Below, piece by piece: positions 18,350 to 28,617 of a DNA stretch of 55,154 bases (position 1 is its first letter; each line of letters opens with the position of its first letter). Below the pieces are notes generated by a model. It saw only the letters and a program-made list of their open reading frames with translations, was not told the origin of the DNA and ran no database searches. A program made the position numbers and the translations under genes. The DNA is from Paracoccus rhizosphaerae (GTDB lineage Bacteria; Pseudomonadota; Alphaproteobacteria; Rhodobacterales; Rhodobacteraceae): NCBI RefSeq assembly GCF_026162645.1, contig NZ_JAOTBE010000020.1, forward strand, positions 1-55,154, read 5' to 3'.

Positions 18350-19573
18350 ATGCTCTATGAAGCCACGACCCGCCTTGCCGAGGCCGCGCTGCGTTGTCGC
18401 GCGCGATTGGGGGGTTCGGCGGCGCTGAGCGAACGGCTGGTGCGCGGCGACCGGCCCGGACGTGCACGGATCTGGCTGCATGCCGCGTCCGTGGGCGAGC
18501 TGACCTCGGCCCGCGTGGTCGTCGAGGCGCTGGCGGCCCGCCACCCCCTGCAGGTCACCACCAACAGCGAGACGGGGCGCGCGCTGGCGCAAAGCTGGGG
18601 ACTGCCCGCGCGACTGGCACCCCTGGACCTGCCGGGCGCTCTGGACCGCTTCCTGGCCGCGACCGAGCCGCAGCTGGCCCTGACCGTCGAGGGCGAATAC
18701 TGGCCGCTTCGGTCGCGCAGGCTGGCCGAACGCGGCGTGGCACAGGCGATGATCGGGGCGCGGATGTCCGAACGCTCTGCCGGGACATGGGGCCGGCTGC
18801 CTGGCGTCATCGGGCCGATGCTGGGCCGCATTGACGCGCTGTCGGCGCAGGATCAGGCCAGCGAGGCGCGGCTGCTGACCCTGGGCCTTCCGGCGCGGGC
18901 CCTGCTGCCGAGGCTGGATCTGAAGCTGCTGGCGCCTGCCGCCGAACTGGCGCCCGACGACGACCCGCTGCGCGACCGGACCATCCTGGCGGCCTCGACC
19001 CACGAGGGCGAGGATGCGCCGATCCTCGACGCCTTCGCGCATCTGCGCGGAAAGCACCCCGACCTGCGCCTGATCATTGCGCCCCGCCATCCGCAGCGCG
19101 CCGAGGCGATCGCGGCGCTGATCGCCGCCCGCGGCCTGTCCTTCGCGCGCCGCAGCCAAGGTGCCGCCGGCGCCGCGGATGGCGCGGTCCTTCTGGCCGA
19201 CACACTGGGCGAGATGCCGCGCTGGTATGCCGATGCCGGGATCTGCCTGGTGGGCGGCAGCCTCACCGATCATGGCGGCCATACCCCGTGGGAGCCTGCG
19301 GCCCGGCGCTGCGCTCTGCTGCGCGGCCCGCATCACGGCAATTTCATCGAGGCTTTCGATGCGCTTCAGGCGGCGGGCGCGGCGCAGGCGGTCAGTGCCG
19401 ATACGCTCGCGGACGCGCTGGCCCGGCTGATCGACAAACCGACGCTGGCGCGCGACATGGGCCGGCAGGCCCGCGAGGTGCTGCAGGCGCGCGCGGGCGA
19501 TCCGGCGGCGCTGGTCGCCCGCCTGGACGATCTTGCGCAGGGCCGCGCCAGGCCCGATATGAAGGGCAGATGA
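18350..19573 (+). CDS. waaA: 3-deoxy-D-manno-octulosonate (Kdo) transferase family protein
   Basis: Glycosyltransferase family 30 protein, 407 residues, which would add Kdo to lipid A precursors at the cytoplasmic face of the inner membrane. Motifs seen: WLHAASVGEL, PQLALTVEGEYWP (in place of the usual ETELWPN), ILAASTHEGED, LIIAPRHPQRAEAI, CLVGGSLTDHGGHTPWEPAA. The usual N-terminal membrane anchor is short or missing. This may be a second, specialised copy rather than the housekeeping enzyme. Confidence 0.88.
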   Translation: MLYEATTRLAEAALRCRARLGGSAALSERLVRGDRPGRARIWLHAASVGELTSARVVVEALAARHPLQVTTNSETGRALAQSWGLPARLAPLDLPGALDRFLAATEPQLALTVEGEYWPLRSRRLAERGVAQAMIGARMSERSAGTWGRLPGVIGPMLGRIDALSAQDQASEARLLTLGLPARALLPRLDLKLLAPAAELAPDDDPLRDRTILAASTHEGEDAPILDAFAHLRGKHPDLRLIIAPRHPQRAEAIAALIAARGLSFARRSQGAAGAADGAVLLADTLGEMPRWYADAGICLVGGSLTDHGGHTPWEPAARRCALLRGPHHGNFIEAFDALQAAGAAQAVSADTLADALARLIDKPTLARDMGRQAREVLQARAGDPAALVARLDDLAQGRARPDMKGR

Positions 19574-19586
19574 CAGGAGCGTTTCG

Positions 19587-19997
19587 ATGATCCGCTATGC
19601 CTTGCGCTGCGAACAGGGACATGACTTCGACGGCTGGTTCCGCTCGTCCGGCGGGTTCGAGACGATGCGCGATGCGGGTCAGGTCACCTGTGCGGAATGC
19701 GGGTCGGCCAAGGTCGATCGCGCCCTGATGGCACCTGCCGTGACCGAGAAGCGCGCCCTCCTGACCACCCCGCGCAACAAGGCCGAGGCCGCGCTGGAGG
19801 CACTGCGCCGCAAGGTCGAGGAGAATTCGGACTATGTCGGCCTGCGCTTCGCCGAGGAGGCGCGCGCCATGCATGACGGCGACCGCCCGGCCCGCGCCAT
19901 TCACGGCGAGGCCCGCCCCGACGAGGCCCGCAAGCTGATCGAGGATGGCGTCCCCATCGCCCCCCTGCCCTTCATCCCCCGCCGCCAAGCCAACTGA
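19587..19997 (+). CDS. DUF1178 family protein
   Basis: 136-residue protein of a conserved proteobacterial family without known function. The N-terminus MIRYALRCEQGHDFDGWFRS and the VTCAECGS pair give a zinc-ribbon-like Cys arrangement (C8 with C-x2-C near 34-37), then a helical part ending in a GEARPDEARKLIEDGVPIAPLPF segment. It lies 13 bases after the Kdo transferase and is probably co-transcribed. Confidence 0.88.
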   Translation: MIRYALRCEQGHDFDGWFRSSGGFETMRDAGQVTCAECGSAKVDRALMAPAVTEKRALLTTPRNKAEAALEALRRKVEENSDYVGLRFAEEARAMHDGDRPARAIHGEARPDEARKLIEDGVPIAPLPFIPRRQAN

Positions 19998-20092
19998 GCC
20001 CGACCGCGCGCAAGCCGTTGCGGCCTCTTGCTCTTTGACGCGGCAGCCCATAGAAGCCCCGCCGACACCAAACCCCTGGCTGGAGGCCCGTG

Positions 20093-21349
20093 ATGCCGCT
20101 TCTGGTGATGAAATTCGGCGGGACCTCGGTCGCCGATCCCGACCGGATCAAGAACGCCGCCCTGAAGGTGCAGCGCGAGGTCGAGCGCGGCTATGACGTC
20201 ATCGTCATCGTCAGCGCCATGTCCGGCAAGACGAACGAACTGGTGGGATGGGTCGAACAGACCTCTCCGCTGTTCGACGCGCGCGAATACGACGCGGTCG
20301 TCAGTTCCGGCGAGAACGTGACCGCCGGCCTGATGGCGCTGACGCTCCAGGAAATGGGCGTACCCGCGCGCAGTTGGCAGGGCTGGCAGGTTCCGATCAA
20401 CACCACCGCCGCCTATTCGGCCGCGCGCTTCGTGGACATTCCCAGGAAGAACATCGACCAGAAATTCGCCGAAGGCTTCAAGGTGGCGGTGGTCGCGGGC
20501 TTCCAAGGCCTTTCGCCGGAAGGCCGGATCACGACGCTCGGCCGTGGCGGGTCCGATACCACCGCCGTGGCCTTCGCCGCAGCTTTCGGCGCGGAACGCT
20601 GCGACATCTATACCGACGTGGACGGCGTCTATACCACCGACCCGCGCATCACCTCGCGCGCCCGCAAGCTGGACCGCATCGCCTTCGAGGAGATGCTGGA
20701 GCTGGCTTCGCTTGGCGCGAAGGTGCTGCAGACCCGGTCCGTGGAGCTGGCGATGCGATACAAGGTGCGGCTGCGGGTGCTATCCTCGTTCGAGGATACC
20801 GACCAGAACTCGGGCACGCTGATCTGCGATGAGGATGAAATCATGGAATCGAAAGTCGTCAACGGCGTCGCCTCTTCGCGCGACGAGGCCAAGATCACGC
20901 TGGTGACGGTCGAGGACCGGCCCGGCATCTCGGCCGCGATCTTCGCGCCGCTGGCGGATGCTGGCGTGAACGTGGACATGATCGTCCAGAACATCTCCGA
21001 GAAGGACTATGAGGATCATCCGGGTTCGGTGACCGACATGACCTTCTCGGTGCCGATCAACCAGGTGGAACGCGCCAAGCGGGCCATGGAGGATGCGCGC
21101 CAGGCCGGGCACATCGCCTATGACGAGTTGGTCGTGGACACCGAGGTCGCCAAGGTCAGCGTCGTCGGTATCGGCATGCGCAGCCACACCGGCGTCGCGG
21201 CCCGCATGTTCAAGGCGCTGGCGGACGAGAACGTCAACATCAAGGTCATCGCCACATCCGAGATCAAGATTTCGGTGCTGATCGACAGGAAATACATGGA
21301 ATTGGCCGTGCAGGCGCTGCATGATGCCTTCGAGCTGGAAAAGGCGTAA
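20093..21349 (+). CDS. lysC: Aspartate kinase
   Basis: First step of the aspartate family pathway (lysine, threonine, methionine, diaminopimelate): L-aspartate plus ATP to 4-phospho-L-aspartate. The kinase domain begins MPLLVMKFGGTSVADPDRI, with GRGGSDTTAVAFAAAFGAE and VYTTDPR. Two C-terminal ACT domains (from about 265) suggest feedback control by lysine and threonine. GGAGG lies six bases before the ATG at 20093; the GTG immediately before it is less well placed. 418 residues, the usual length. Confidence 0.96.
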   Translation: MPLLVMKFGGTSVADPDRIKNAALKVQREVERGYDVIVIVSAMSGKTNELVGWVEQTSPLFDAREYDAVVSSGENVTAGLMALTLQEMGVPARSWQGWQVPINTTAAYSAARFVDIPRKNIDQKFAEGFKVAVVAGFQGLSPEGRITTLGRGGSDTTAVAFAAAFGAERCDIYTDVDGVYTTDPRITSRARKLDRIAFEEMLELASLGAKVLQTRSVELAMRYKVRLRVLSSFEDTDQNSGTLICDEDEIMESKVVNGVASSRDEAKITLVTVEDRPGISAAIFAPLADAGVNVDMIVQNISEKDYEDHPGSVTDMTFSVPINQVERAKRAMEDARQAGHIAYDELVVDTEVAKVSVVGIGMRSHTGVAARMFKALADENVNIKVIATSEIKISVLIDRKYMELAVQALHDAFELEKA

Positions 21350-21405
21350 GCCCTTCCGGTCCGGTCCCTGAAGGGGGCGAGGCAAGGTCAGAAGGCGGGC
21401 AGGCG

Positions 21406-23652
21406 ATGCAGGATCGCACCGATAGCGACTCTCGCAAGCTGCTGCGGCGGCTGAAGGAGATCCTGGCCGCCGCTGGCGGAGGCCAGGACCGGCTTGACCA
21501 GATCACCCACCACATCGCCGATTCGATGGGGACCGAGGTCTGCTCGATCTACCTCTTCCGCGATGCCGACACGCTGGAGCTGTGCGCGACCGAGGGCCTG
21601 CGCCCCGAGGCCGTCCACCAGACGCGGCTGCGCCTTGGCGAGGGATTGGTGGGCCGCGTGGCCCGCACCGGCCGCCACGTGAACACCGCCGATGCGCCAT
21701 CCTCGCCCGGCTTCCGCTTCATGCCCGAGACGGGGGAAGAGGTCTTTCCTGCCTTCCTGGGCGTGCCGATCCAGCGGGTTGGCGAACGTCTGGGCGTGCT
21801 GGTCGTGCAATGCGCCGCCGCGCGGCAGTTCACCGACGACGAGGTCTATGGCCTCGAGGTCGTCGCGATGGTCTTGGCCGAGATGACCGAGCTGGGCGCC
21901 TTCCAGGGCAGCCAGTCCGACAGCATGCCCCCCGCGCACCGCTTCCCCTTGATGATTCGTGGAGCCACCGGCCAGGAAGGCGCCGCGCAGGGCCGCGTCT
22001 GGCTGCACGAGCCGCGCGTGGTCGTCGCCAACCCTGTCGGCGACGATCCCGACAAGGAACTAGCGCGGCTTCACGATGGCGTGGACAGGCTGCGCAGCAC
22101 CGTCGACACGATGGTCGCCGCCGCCGACATGGACGGCGAGGGCGAACACGCGGCGGTCCTGGAAACCTATCGCATGTTCGCCCACTCGCGCAGCTGGCTG
22201 AAGCGCATGGAGGAGGACATCCGTCTTGGCCTTTCGGCCGAGGCTGCGGTCGAGAAGGAACAGTCCGCCGCCCGCGCCCGGCTGGAGATGGCCGCCGATC
22301 CCTATCTGCGCGACCGCCTGCACGACCTGGACGACCTGTCGAACCGCCTGCTGCGCATCCTGACCGGCCAGGGCATCGACACCGGGGCCGCGATGCCCGA
22401 CGATCCGATCCTGGTCGCGCGCAACATCGGCCCGGCCGAGCTTCTGGAATACGGCCGGCGCCTGAAGGGCGTGGTGCTCGAGGAAGGGTCCGTCGGCAGC
22501 CATGCCGCCATCGTCGCGCGGGCGCTGGCGATTCCGCTGGTGATCCATGCGACCCGCATCACGGCCGAGGCGTTGAACGGCGACGCGATCCTGGTCGATG
22601 GCGATCAGGGCGTCGTCCACCTGCGCCCCGAGGAGGCCGTCGCCAAAGCCTTCCTCGACAAGATCGCCATGCAGGCCGAGGCGCAGGACCGCTATGCCAG
22701 CCTGCGCAACCTGCCAGCCACCGCGACCTGCGGCGCGACGGTGCAGCTCTACATGAACGCCGGGCTGATGGCCGACCTGCCTTCGCTGGACGGATCAGGG
22801 GCCGAGGGCGTCGGCCTCTTCCGGACCGAGCTGCAATTCCTGATCCGCAGCCACGTCCCCCGCCGGGCCGAGCTTGCGGGGCTATATGCCCGCGTCATGG
22901 ACAACGCCCATGGCAAGCCGGTGATCTTCCGAACGCTGGACATCGGCTCGGACAAGGTCCTGCCCTACATGAAGCCCCAGGACGAACCGAACCCGGCGAT
23001 GGGATGGCGCGCGATCCGTGTGGGTCTGGACAAGCGCGGCGTGTTGCGGATGCAGCTGCAGGCGCTGATCCGGGCATCGGTCGGCCGGCCGCTGCACGTC
23101 ATGTTCCCCTTCATCGCCGAGATCGGCGAATATCAGGATGCCCACCGCATCCTGATGCAAGAGCTGTCGCGCGAACAGCGTCTTGGCCACCCCATGCCAA
23201 GCGACATCCGCGTCGGCGCCATGCTGGAGACGCCGTCACTGGCCTTCGCCCCCAAGCGCTTCTTCGAGATGTGCGACTTCGTGTCGATCGGCGGCAACGA
23301 CCTGAAGCAGTTCTTCTTCGCCGCCGACCGGGAGAACGAACGCGTCCGCCGCCGCTATGACACGCTGAACGTGGCGTTCCTGGCGATGCTCCGCCAGATC
23401 ATCGCGCGCTGCGAGGAGGCGCGCGTGCCGCTGTCCTTCTGCGGCGAGGATGCCGGGCGGCCGATCGAGGCACTGGTCTTCGCGGCCCTCGGCATCCGGC
23501 GGCTGTCGATGAGGCCCGCGTCGATCGGGCCAGTCAAGCACCTGATCCGCCGCGTGTCGCTGTCCGAACTGCGCGCGGTCATCGACGAGGCCGAGGCGCA
23601 GGGCCTGACCTCGGTTCGGGGTCCGGTGACTGCCTGGCTGGCAAGACAATAG
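21406..23652 (+). CDS. ptsP: PEP-protein phosphotransferase PtsP (EI-Ntr)
   Basis: Enzyme I of the nitrogen phosphotransferase system, 748 residues. It has an N-terminal GAF domain (about 15-160), then the EI fold: the swivelling phospho-histidine in VGSHAAIVARALAIP (about 363-378), and a C-terminal PEP-binding barrel with LFRTELQFLIRSH and SIGGNDLKQFFFAADREN. It passes phosphate from PEP to NPr, not encoded here, to regulate nitrogen, potassium and other traits. It lies 56 bases after lysC, as in many alphaproteobacteria. Confidence 0.95.
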   Translation: MQDRTDSDSRKLLRRLKEILAAAGGGQDRLDQITHHIADSMGTEVCSIYLFRDADTLELCATEGLRPEAVHQTRLRLGEGLVGRVARTGRHVNTADAPSSPGFRFMPETGEEVFPAFLGVPIQRVGERLGVLVVQCAAARQFTDDEVYGLEVVAMVLAEMTELGAFQGSQSDSMPPAHRFPLMIRGATGQEGAAQGRVWLHEPRVVVANPVGDDPDKELARLHDGVDRLRSTVDTMVAAADMDGEGEHAAVLETYRMFAHSRSWLKRMEEDIRLGLSAEAAVEKEQSAARARLEMAADPYLRDRLHDLDDLSNRLLRILTGQGIDTGAAMPDDPILVARNIGPAELLEYGRRLKGVVLEEGSVGSHAAIVARALAIPLVIHATRITAEALNGDAILVDGDQGVVHLRPEEAVAKAFLDKIAMQAEAQDRYASLRNLPATATCGATVQLYMNAGLMADLPSLDGSGAEGVGLFRTELQFLIRSHVPRRAELAGLYARVMDNAHGKPVIFRTLDIGSDKVLPYMKPQDEPNPAMGWRAIRVGLDKRGVLRMQLQALIRASVGRPLHVMFPFIAEIGEYQDAHRILMQELSREQRLGHPMPSDIRVGAMLETPSLAFAPKRFFEMCDFVSIGGNDLKQFFFAADRENERVRRRYDTLNVAFLAMLRQIIARCEEARVPLSFCGEDAGRPIEALVFAALGIRRLSMRPASIGPVKHLIRRVSLSELRAVIDEAEAQGLTSVRGPVTAWLARQ

Positions 23653-23783
23653 GCATTTGTCGCGCATCGGCGCTTGCCCGCCCGGCCGATATTGGCCGAT
23701 AAGCTGACGTGTTGGTGAGCGCGCTTGCTGCATCGCGGCGGCCCGCGTATATTCCACAGGATTTTCTCGAGACATCTCCGGAC

Positions 23784-25340
23784 ATGAAGCGTCGTCAATT
23801 TCTCAATGCTGCCACTGCATTGGCCGCCGGTGGAGCGCTTGCGGCGGTCCCGGCCAATGCACAAACCCCCGCCCCACAGCCCGAGGGCTTCGGCCCGCCG
23901 ATGCCTGAACCCTTCGGCTTCGAGCAGGTGGCCGCACTGGCGGCCGAGCGGGCGACCCAAGTCTATGTCCAGCCTGTCTCGGAGCTTGTCGGAAGCTTCG
24001 CCGACCTGAACTATGACCAGTATCGGGCAATCCGCTTCCGCCGCGACCGCGACCCTTGGGCTGCCAGCAAGGATTTCGGCATCGACCTGCTGTCGCCCGG
24101 CAGCATCTTCTATGAGCCGGTGCAGATCAACCTGGTGCGAGACGGCATCGCGCGGCCGATCCCCTTCGACCCGGCGCTGCTGGACTTCGACCCGTCGCAC
24201 TTCCCTGACGGCCCCGACCTTCGGACCATCGGCAACATGGGCTGGTCGGGCTTTCGCGTCCGCACCTTCCTGAACCGCCCCGGCGTCATGGACGAGTTCC
24301 TGGTCTTCCAGGGCGCCAGCTATTTCCGCGCCGTCGCGCGCGGCACGCTCTATGGCCTGTCGGCGCGTGGCCTTGCCATCAAGACCGGCAGCCCCGATGG
24401 GGAGGAATTCCCGCTGTTCACCGATTTCTGGGTGCACGAACCCGAACCCGGTGCCGATACCGTCCGCATCCACGCGATCCTTGACAGCAAGTCCGTCGCG
24501 GCGGCCTTCCAGTTCGACGTCACGCCCGGCGCGGTGACCATGGTCCGCACGCGTCTGGCGCTGTTCCCACGCGTCGATCTGCGGGAAACGGGCCTTGCGC
24601 CCCTGACATCGATGTTCTGGTTCAGCCCGGCCTCGCGCCGCGCCGTCGATGATTACCGCCCCGCCTGCCACGACAGCGACGGGCTGCAGATGCATACCGG
24701 TGCGGGGCAGAGCCTGTGGCGGGGCCTGATGTCGCCGCGAAACCTGCAGATCTCCAGCTTCATGGACCGCGACCCGAAAGGCTTTGGCCTGATCCAGCGG
24801 GCACGCGATTTCGAGAGCTATCAGGACGCCGAGGCGATGTACCATCTGCGCCCGTCGGCTTGGATCGAGCCCGAGGGCGACTGGGGCGCCGGAGAGGTCC
24901 GCCTGGTCGAGATCCCGGTCGAGAACGAGTTCAACGACAACATCGTCAGCTATTGGGTCCCGAAGGACGTGCTGACGCGCGGCGAACGGCGGGAATTCAG
25001 CTATCGCCTCAGCTTCGCGGCGCTGCCGCCGAGCGACCTGCCACTGGCCAAGGTGCGCCAGGTCCGGTCCGGCCGGTCCATCAACGTCGAGACGACGCGC
25101 AGCTACATCATCGACTTCGACCTCGGGATGTTCCGAGAGACGCTGCCGAACTTCCAGGTCAGCACCTCCGAGGGCCGGATCGTCCATTCCTACATCAAGC
25201 CCCTTCCGGACCAGAACGCCCTGCGCCTGGCCTTCGAGTTCGAGCCGGGGAACACCAAGCTGGCCGAGCTTCAGGCCGTGCTGACCGATCCGGACGGCCT
25301 CGCCCTCAGCGAGACCTGGCTGACGCGCTGGACGGCATGA
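23784..25340 (+). CDS. opgG: Periplasmic glucan biosynthesis protein (OpgG/OpgD family)
   Basis: Periplasmic enzyme of the MdoG family, acting on the backbone of osmoregulated periplasmic glucans; 518 residues. The N-terminus MKRRQFLNAATALAAGG is a twin-arginine-type signal, a trait of OpgD-like members. The body carries FEQVAALAAERA, YDQYRAIRFR, FFRAVARGT-like and GLSARGLAIKTG blocks. The ATG at 23784 starts the signal peptide; the frame open from 23709 is not conserved. Its stop overlaps the opgH start (ATGA). Confidence 0.92.
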   Translation: MKRRQFLNAATALAAGGALAAVPANAQTPAPQPEGFGPPMPEPFGFEQVAALAAERATQVYVQPVSELVGSFADLNYDQYRAIRFRRDRDPWAASKDFGIDLLSPGSIFYEPVQINLVRDGIARPIPFDPALLDFDPSHFPDGPDLRTIGNMGWSGFRVRTFLNRPGVMDEFLVFQGASYFRAVARGTLYGLSARGLAIKTGSPDGEEFPLFTDFWVHEPEPGADTVRIHAILDSKSVAAAFQFDVTPGAVTMVRTRLALFPRVDLRETGLAPLTSMFWFSPASRRAVDDYRPACHDSDGLQMHTGAGQSLWRGLMSPRNLQISSFMDRDPKGFGLIQRARDFESYQDAEAMYHLRPSAWIEPEGDWGAGEVRLVEIPVENEFNDNIVSYWVPKDVLTRGERREFSYRLSFAALPPSDLPLAKVRQVRSGRSINVETTRSYIIDFDLGMFRETLPNFQVSTSEGRIVHSYIKPLPDQNALRLAFEFEPGNTKLAELQAVLTDPDGLALSETWLTRWTA

Positions 25341-27448
25341 CCACCGTCCTGGACATGGCGCAGGCCCTGCGCGTCGAAGCCGACTTGCCGATCGTGCCTC
25401 CGCCGGCGCCGCTGGCGATGCCGGTGCAGGATTTCGGCCGTGCGCCCGAGGGTGGTCCGGGGCGCCGGAACGACAACATGCGCGTCTGGATGGCGCGGCT
25501 CGTCGCCTTCGGCGGCACGGCGGCCCTGGCCGTGACCGGCTTCTGGCAGATGCTGGCGGCCTTCGGCACCGATCCGACGGCGATGCAGATCGCGCTGCTG
25601 GTCCTGTTCGTCCCGACCTTCGCCTGGGTCGGATTTTCCTTTTGCAGCGTGCTGGCGGGCTTTCTGGCGCCGCGCCTGCTGACGCCCGACGGGCCGAACC
25701 ACGCCCGCGTCGTCGTGGTCATGCCGATCTATCACGAGGATGTCGCCGTCAGCACCGGCCTTCTGGTGGCGCTGTCGCGCGAGATGGCGGCGGCCGGCAT
25801 GGCCGATCGATCCGAGATCTTCGTTCTGTCCGACACCCGCGATCCGGCCATCGCCATCGCCGAGACGCAGGTGATCCATCAGGCGCGCGACCTGTCGCCG
25901 CTGACCATCTGGTATCGCCGCCGCTTGACGAACGAGGATCGCAAGTCCGGCAACATCGCCCAGTTCCTGCGCCACTGGGGCGGTCGCTACGACCAGATGG
26001 TCGTGCTGGATGCCGACAGCGTCATGTCCGGAGAGACGGTGCGCGCCCTGTCGGCCCGCATGGCGGCGGAGCCCCGCCTTGGCCTGATCCAGACCATCCC
26101 GATGCTGGTCGGCGGAGACACGATCTTTGCCCGCCTGACCCAGTTCGCCAGCCGCGTCTATGGCCCAATGATCGCGCGCGGCGTCTCGGCCTGGTCGGGC
26201 AGCACCGGCAACTATTGGGGCCACAACGCGATCATCAGGGTCGAGGCCTTCGCACAGGCCTGCGGACTGCCCCGCCTGGCGGGACAGCCGCCCTTTGGCG
26301 GCACGATCCTCAGCCACGACTTCGTCGAGGCGGCGGCGCTCTGCCGCGCGGGCTGGGGCGTCCGGCTGGACCACGACCTGCGCGGCAGCTTCGAGGGGTG
26401 CCCGCCCACGCTTCTGGACATGGCCGCCCGCGAACGGCGTTGGGCACAGGGCAACCTGCAGCACGGCCGCCTGCTGGGCATCCGCGGTCTGCGCGGCGTC
26501 AGCCGGGCGCATTTCATCATTGGCATCATGGGCTTCCTGATGAGCCCGCTGTGGCTGGCGCTGATCCTGGTGGGCCTCGTGCTGTCGGCGACGGTGCTGC
26601 TGTCAACGCCCGAATACTTCCCGAACGCCTACCAGCTGTTTCCCGAATGGCCGGTCTTCGACAGCCGCCGGATGCTGTGGCTGTTCGTGGCCGCCATGAC
26701 ACTGCTGCTGCTGCCCAAGTTCATCGCCACATTCCGCGCCTGGATGCGCCCGCTGGCGGCCAACAGCGGCGGCCGCGTGCGGATCTTCGCCAGCGCCCTG
26801 TTCGAGACCGTCCTCTCGGCGCTGATCGCCCCGGTGCAGATGCTGGTCCAGACGCGCCAGATCTTCGAGATCCTGTCGGGCCGCGACAGTGGCTGGGACG
26901 CGCAGACCCGCGCCGGCCGGATGCCGCCTTGGGGCACGGTGCTGCGCCACCACTGGGCGCATGTCGCCCTGGGCGTGCTGACGCTGGTCGTGCTGACGAC
27001 GTTCTCGCCCGCGCAGCTGATCTGGCTGTCGCCGATTCTGGCGGGCTTGATCCTGTCACCGCTGACCTCGCGCCTGTCGGCAAGCCCTGTCTTCGGGCGT
27101 TGGGCCAGGCTGCGCGGCCTACTGGTCACCCCCGAGGAGCGGACGCCCCCCGCCATCCTGACCGAGGCCGCGGCCATCGCCCGCAGCCTGCCGCACCCCG
27201 TCGGCGGCCGTGCGGGCCTGCTGCGCCTTGGCAGCGACCCTGCGGCGCTGGACCGCCACATGCGGATGCTGGCGCCCCTGCCCAACGACCTGCCGCTGGC
27301 GCTGCGCCTGGCGCGCGTGACGGCCGCGGCCAAGATCGGCCACGCGGCCACGCGCAGCGAAGCGCTGGAATTCCTCGACCGCGCTGAAACCGACGCGATG
27401 CTGCTGGACCCGCAGCTGCTGACCCGCTGGAGCAGACTGCCCGAATGA
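25337..27448 (+). CDS. opgH: Glucans biosynthesis glucosyltransferase OpgH
   Basis: Inner-membrane family 2 glycosyltransferase that uses UDP-glucose to build and export beta-glucan chains; 703 residues. Early helices lie around 48-120. The catalytic part shows VVVMPIYHEDV, VLDADSVMSG and ARERRWAQGNLQH, with more helices from about 390. The longer frame from 24716 runs through opgG and is a shadow. ATGA overlaps join it both to opgG and to opgC. Confidence 0.94.
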   Translation: MTTVLDMAQALRVEADLPIVPPPAPLAMPVQDFGRAPEGGPGRRNDNMRVWMARLVAFGGTAALAVTGFWQMLAAFGTDPTAMQIALLVLFVPTFAWVGFSFCSVLAGFLAPRLLTPDGPNHARVVVVMPIYHEDVAVSTGLLVALSREMAAAGMADRSEIFVLSDTRDPAIAIAETQVIHQARDLSPLTIWYRRRLTNEDRKSGNIAQFLRHWGGRYDQMVVLDADSVMSGETVRALSARMAAEPRLGLIQTIPMLVGGDTIFARLTQFASRVYGPMIARGVSAWSGSTGNYWGHNAIIRVEAFAQACGLPRLAGQPPFGGTILSHDFVEAAALCRAGWGVRLDHDLRGSFEGCPPTLLDMAARERRWAQGNLQHGRLLGIRGLRGVSRAHFIIGIMGFLMSPLWLALILVGLVLSATVLLSTPEYFPNAYQLFPEWPVFDSRRMLWLFVAAMTLLLLPKFIATFRAWMRPLAANSGGRVRIFASALFETVLSALIAPVQMLVQTRQIFEILSGRDSGWDAQTRAGRMPPWGTVLRHHWAHVALGVLTLVVLTTFSPAQLIWLSPILAGLILSPLTSRLSASPVFGRWARLRGLLVTPEERTPPAILTEAAAIARSLPHPVGGRAGLLRLGSDPAALDRHMRMLAPLPNDLPLALRLARVTAAAKIGHAATRSEALEFLDRAETDAMLLDPQLLTRWSRLPE

Positions 27449-28611
27449 ACCGACTTATCGCGCTGGATATGCTGCGCGGCTACGCGCTGCTCAGCATCAT
27501 GGTCAACCACATGCCGATCTCGGTCATGCGGGGGATCACGCTTCCCAATTTTTCTATCTTCGACGCCTCCGAATTGTTCGTGCTGCTGTCGGGGTTCCTG
27601 GTCGGCATGGTCTGGCGCAGCGTCGAGGCGCGCAGCGGCCGTCGCGCGGCTCAGGCCCGCTTCGCGCGACGCGCCTTCGAGGTGTGGCGCGCCATGATCA
27701 TCGGCGCGGTACTGGTGGCGCTGCTATCGGCGGCATTGTGGGCCAGCGGGCGTCCGCACACGGCGATCTGGAACCAGTATGCTGTATGGATCCTGTCGAA
27801 CCCCCTGGGCTTCATGGCGACAGTCGGCACCTTCTGGCTGCAGCCGAACATCATCGACGTCCTGGCCGTCTATGTCGTGCTGATCGCATCTGCCGTGGTC
27901 GTGATGCCGCTGATGCTGCGCTGGCCGCTGGTCGCCGCAGTGGGGTCGGTCCTGCTGTGGTGGCATGCGCCGCAGCTGAACGCGCTGATCCCGAACCACC
28001 GCTCGGCAGGCGGCTTCCTGTTCAACCCGTTCGGCTGGCAGATGCTGTTCTTCACCGGCGCCGCGATGGGCGCGTTCCGTCCGCAGCTGATGACGCGGCT
28101 GTGGCCGTGGCGGCATCTGCTGACGGTGCTGGCACTTGGCATGTTCGCCTTCGGCTGCGCCATCGTCATCGGCGCCCGCATCGGAGAGCCTGCCCTGGCC
28201 CTGCGCGAGGCGCTAAAGTCGGTCTATGGAGAGATCGACAAGTGGAACCTGGACGGCACGCGCTATCTGGCGATCATGGCGGCGGCCTGGCTGGTCTCGG
28301 TCCCGCTGGCGGGCGTCATGCAGTGGCTGGCGGCCAGCCGCCCCGGCATCGCCATGCAGCAGATCGGGCGCGGCGGCCTGTGGTCCTTCATCGCCTGCGC
28401 GCTGCTGTCGGTGCTGGGCGATGCGTTCCAGATGACGCCGCCCGACCAGCCGACGTGGCAGCGGCTGGCGGTCGATCTATGGGCCTGCCTCGCCCTCTGG
28501 TGGGTGTCGGCGCTGTGGCTGGACTACGGTGCCCCGTGGCAGCGGGCGCGCAAGGACCGTCAGGCCGCGCGGCAGCAGACGAAACTTGCTGGGGGCCGGC
28601 CCACACCTTAG
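27445..28611 (+). CDS. opgC: OpgC-type acyltransferase/succinyltransferase
   Basis: Inner-membrane protein, 388 residues with about ten helices, of the OpgC family that adds succinyl groups to periplasmic glucans. The N-terminus LIALDMLRGYALLSIMVNHMP matches the family DxxRG...NH block, and NQYAVWILSNPLGFMATVGTFW and NPFGWQMLFFTG follow. It starts inside the opgH stop codon (ATGA). It is the last intact gene before the insertion-sequence remains. Confidence 0.92.
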   Translation: MNRLIALDMLRGYALLSIMVNHMPISVMRGITLPNFSIFDASELFVLLSGFLVGMVWRSVEARSGRRAAQARFARRAFEVWRAMIIGAVLVALLSAALWASGRPHTAIWNQYAVWILSNPLGFMATVGTFWLQPNIIDVLAVYVVLIASAVVVMPLMLRWPLVAAVGSVLLWWHAPQLNALIPNHRSAGGFLFNPFGWQMLFFTGAAMGAFRPQLMTRLWPWRHLLTVLALGMFAFGCAIVIGARIGEPALALREALKSVYGEIDKWNLDGTRYLAIMAAAWLVSVPLAGVMQWLAASRPGIAMQQIGRGGLWSFIACALLSVLGDAFQMTPPDQPTWQRLAVDLWACLALWWVSALWLDYGAPWQRARKDRQAARQQTKLAGGRPTP

Positions 28612-28617
28612 AGCGCA

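Noticed and set aside
20020..20092. Possible sigma-70 promoter before lysC (TTGCTC, 17 bases, TAGAAG)
   Set aside because: Both boxes are weak matches and similar pairs occur by chance; not strong enough to list.
21582..23360. 592-codon frame inside ptsP
   Set aside because: Same-strand alternative frame with Arg/Pro-rich product; ptsP motifs occupy the other frame throughout.
23680..23705. Hairpin CGGCC-GATATT-GGCCG before the glucan operon as a terminator
   Set aside because: Only five paired bases per arm and no T-run; may be chance in GC-rich DNA.
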